Source of the DNA: an uncultured Senegalimassilia sp.
GTDB taxonomy: Bacteria; Actinomycetota; Coriobacteriia; Coriobacteriales; Eggerthellaceae
Assembly: GCF_902464545.1 (NCBI RefSeq)
Contig: NZ_CABQJR010000006.1
Span: forward strand, 30,331-94,330
Direction: 5' to 3'
DNA: 64,000 bases
The notes under the pieces are model-generated. The model searched no databases and was not told the DNA's origin. It worked only from the letters and a program-made list of their open reading frames with translations. Shown here piece by piece: positions 61,903 through 64,000 of this stretch; the stretch's first letter is position 1; each line of letters begins with the position of its first letter. The translations under genes and the position numbers were made by a program.

Positions 61903-64000
61903 ATGAAAGCAAACGAATCCACAACGCATATAGGTTCCACGCCCTATATGCAAAACCGCGAGCTGTCGTGGCTCACGTTCAACGAACGCGTGCTCGACCA
62001 AGGCGCCGATGAGACCGTCCCGCTGCTTGAGCGGCTGAACTTCATCAGCATCTTCTGGTCCAACCTCCAGGAGTTCTTCATGGTGCGCGTGGGCAGCCTG
62101 ACAGACCTGTCGCTTCTGAAGAAGCAGGTCCTCGACTCGAAGACGGGCATGACGCCGGCGGAGCAGCTCTCCGCCATCCACAAGCGTTGCCATCAGCTGT
62201 ATCCGGTGCAGGAACAGACCTACGCCGAGGTACGCGAGGCCTTGGTCGCGCACGGCGTGCGCCATCTGCGCCCTGCCGATCTCAACGACGAACAGCGCGC
62301 CTTCCTGGCCGACTATACGGCAGCCAACATCATGCCGTTCCTGTCCCCGCAGATCATCAATTCGCGCCACCCCTTCCCCCACCTGGAGAACGGGTCGCTC
62401 TACGTCATCGTGCGACTTGACGAGGAAGTGGGCCCGAAGAAGCCCAAGAAGAAGGACAAGGCCAAGGACGGCAAAACCGTCAAGGCCGCGAAGATCCACC
62501 CTTCCGCCGAGGAAAGCGAGAACCTGGGCGCCGAGGGCGTCACCGTGGGCATCCTTCCCATGCCGCGCCAGTGCGCGCGCGTCATCAAGCTGCCGGGCGA
62601 GGGCTTCCAGTTCATCCTGCTCGAGCACGCGGTGGAGATGACCGCCGAGCAGGTGTTCAGCATGTACACCGTCAAGCACACCAACGTCCTGTGCGTCACG
62701 CGCAACGCCGACCTGGACGCCACGGAGAACACCGACGAGTCCGACGAGGATTATCGCGAGCACATGAAGCGCATCCTGAAGAAGCGCGGCCGTCTGGCGC
62801 CGGTGCGCCTGGAGTCCGAGCGCCCGCTTTCCAGCGTGCTGCAGGAGCTTCTGCTCGATCGCCTGAACCTCAAACCGCATCAGACCTACGTCACCAGCGT
62901 GCCGCTCGACATGAGCTGGACCTGGGGTCTTGGCAGCAACCTGCCCGAGCAGGAGCGCATGGCGCTGTCCAACTCCCCGTTCACCCCGCAGTGGCCGGCA
63001 TGCCTTGACCGCAACCGCTCCATCATCGACCAGGTCTGCGAGCGCGAGGTGCTGCTCAGCTACCCCTACGAGTCCATGGACGCGTTCGTGCAGCTGCTGC
63101 GCGAGGCAGCCGCCGACCCCACCGTCATCTCCATCAAGATCACGCTGTACCGCCTGGCGCGCCAGTCGCACCTGGCCGAGGCGCTCATCGCCGCCGCCGA
63201 GTCCGGCAAGCAGGTCACGGCGCTGTTCGAGCTGCGCGCACGCTTCGACGAGTCCAACAACATCGAGTGGTCGCAGCGCTTCGAGGAGGCCGGCTGCAAC
63301 GTCATCTACGGCTTCCGCGATTACAAGGTGCACAGCAAAATCTGCTGCATCACGCGCCAAACCGACAACGGCCTGCAGTACATCACGCAGCTGGGCACGG
63401 GCAACTACAACGAGAAGACGGCGAAGCTCTACACCGACCTGAGCTTCATCACCGCCGACGAGACCATCGGCCGCGACGCCACCGAGTTCTTCCGCAACAT
63501 GCAGCTGGAGAACGCTTCGGACAACTACGACATCCTGTCGGTGGCCCCGCTGCAGATCAAGCCCGGCATCATCGCCAACATCGACAAGCAGATCGCCCTT
63601 GCGCGCGAAGGCAAGCCGTGCGGCCTGTTCTTCAAGACCAACAGCGTCACCGACAAGGACATCATCGTCAAGATCGCCGAGGCAAGCCAGGCCGGCGTGC
63701 CGGTCACGCTTCTCGTGCGCGGCATATCGTGCCTGGTCCCGGGCGTGCCCGGCTATACCGACAACGTCCGCGTGGTCTCTATCGTGGGCCGTTTGCTCGA
63801 GCACAGCCGCATCTACGGCTTCGGCCCGCGCGAGGACATCAAGATCTTCCTGTCCAGCGCCGACCTCATGACGCGCAACATGGAGAAGCGCGTCGAGATC
63901 GCCTGGCCCATCCTCGACGAGGGGCTGCGCAACCAGGTGCTCGACTACATCGACACGTGCCTGCGCGACACGGCGAAGCTACGCGAGCTGAAGGCCGACG
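61903..64000 (+). CDS. ppk: Polyphosphate kinase 1 (3' end beyond window)
   Basis: About 699 residues are visible from ATG 61903 (GGAAGGGAA upstream). The N-terminal domain QNRELSWLTFNERVLDQGAD and SNLQEFFMVRVGSL matches PPK1. The catalytic His of the phospholipase-D-like core is H477 in DYKVHSKICCITR, and LGTGNYNEKTAKLYTDLSF follows. It reversibly makes polyphosphate from ATP at the membrane. A Lys-rich insertion (about 173-205, EEVGPKKPKKKDKAKDGKT) interrupts the usual fold. A TAAAAT at about 61730 may be the -10. Together with ppx and pap it forms a polyphosphate gene set. Confidence 0.95.
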   Translation, partial: MKANESTTHIGSTPYMQNRELSWLTFNERVLDQGADETVPLLERLNFISIFWSNLQEFFMVRVGSLTDLSLLKKQVLDSKTGMTPAEQLSAIHKRCHQLYPVQEQTYAEVREALVAHGVRHLRPADLNDEQRAFLADYTAANIMPFLSPQIINSRHPFPHLENGSLYVIVRLDEEVGPKKPKKKDKAKDGKTVKAAKIHPSAEESENLGAEGVTVGILPMPRQCARVIKLPGEGFQFILLEHAVEMTAEQVFSMYTVKHTNVLCVTRNADLDATENTDESDEDYREHMKRILKKRGRLAPVRLESERPLSSVLQELLLDRLNLKPHQTYVTSVPLDMSWTWGLGSNLPEQERMALSNSPFTPQWPACLDRNRSIIDQVCEREVLLSYPYESMDAFVQLLREAAADPTVISIKITLYRLARQSHLAEALIAAAESGKQVTALFELRARFDESNNIEWSQRFEEAGCNVIYGFRDYKVHSKICCITRQTDNGLQYITQLGTGNYNEKTAKLYTDLSFITADETIGRDATEFFRNMQLENASDNYDILSVAPLQIKPGIIANIDKQIALAREGKPCGLFFKTNSVTDKDIIVKIAEASQAGVPVTLLVRGISCLVPGVPGYTDNVRVVSIVGRLLEHSRIYGFGPREDIKIFLSSADLMTRNMEKRVEIAWPILDEGLRNQVLDYIDTCLRDTAKLRELKAD

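Overview
The window is high-GC bacterial DNA with dense genes on both strands. It most resembles a gut Coriobacteriia genome of the Eggerthellaceae (Eggerthella/Gordonibacter/Adlercreutzia type). The basis is a TAT-exported DMSO-reductase-family molybdoenzyme operon with its own LysR regulator, multi-TM LuxR-type two-component sensors, DapL-type diaminopimelate synthesis, a sortase, and a very large InlB/BspA-like surface protein. This assignment is inference; no rRNA or tRNA gene was seen.

Layout. 0-5.7 kb: a partial zinc-ribbon gene, a LuxR-type signalling locus (7TM sensor, PAS/histidine kinase split by a frameshift, NarL-type response regulator) and a DUF4428-like zinc-ribbon protein. 5.8-13.8 kb: a lipoprotein, a 14-TM drug exporter behind a strong leader hairpin, dapL, an FMN reductase whose 3' end lies in a 34-bp tandem repeat, and a UvrA-like ATPase without the UvrB-binding region. 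13.8-20 kb: dmsA-dmsB-torD-dmsC operon divergent from a LysR gene. 20-30.3 kb: two carriers around a 27-nt palindrome, a membrane-anchored C39-like protease, two hotdog thioesterases, an ATP-grasp enzyme/LPG-synthase-type membrane protein operon, and a DUF4143 AAA ATPase preceded by four 23-bp direct repeats. 30.7-32.7 kb: a two-subunit Fluc (CrcB) fluoride channel and a membrane J-domain protein.

33-46.4 kb is a purine biosynthesis cluster on the minus strand (purF, purM ... purN, xdhC, purH). About 7 kb has been placed between purM and purN, bounded on both sides by long palindromic repeats. That insert holds an amino-acid permease, an isochorismatase-type hydrolase, an aminotransferase-like gene without its catalytic lysine, and a compact three-gene operon (41-aa ORF, MazG-like pyrophosphohydrolase, GIY-YIG/DUF2075 helicase) that looks like an undescribed defence module.

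46.4-64 kb: a class B sortase overlapping purF, an unlisted 32-aa membrane protein, and polyphosphate metabolism (two-domain PPK2/PAP, Ppx/GppA, PPK1) on both sides of a 3460-aa surface protein. That protein carries leucine-rich repeats, many InlB-type beta repeats, Ig/MBG domains, a Pro-Asp stalk and an LGQTGD sorting signal.

Two dispersed intergenic palindrome families share a GGGGACG core: the five-locus 'GGGGACGGAGGTGTGTTCAC' family and the 'TTGGGGACGTAG...GTGTCC' family. They look like REP/RAYT-type elements, but no transposase is in the window. Nothing resembling CRISPR was found.
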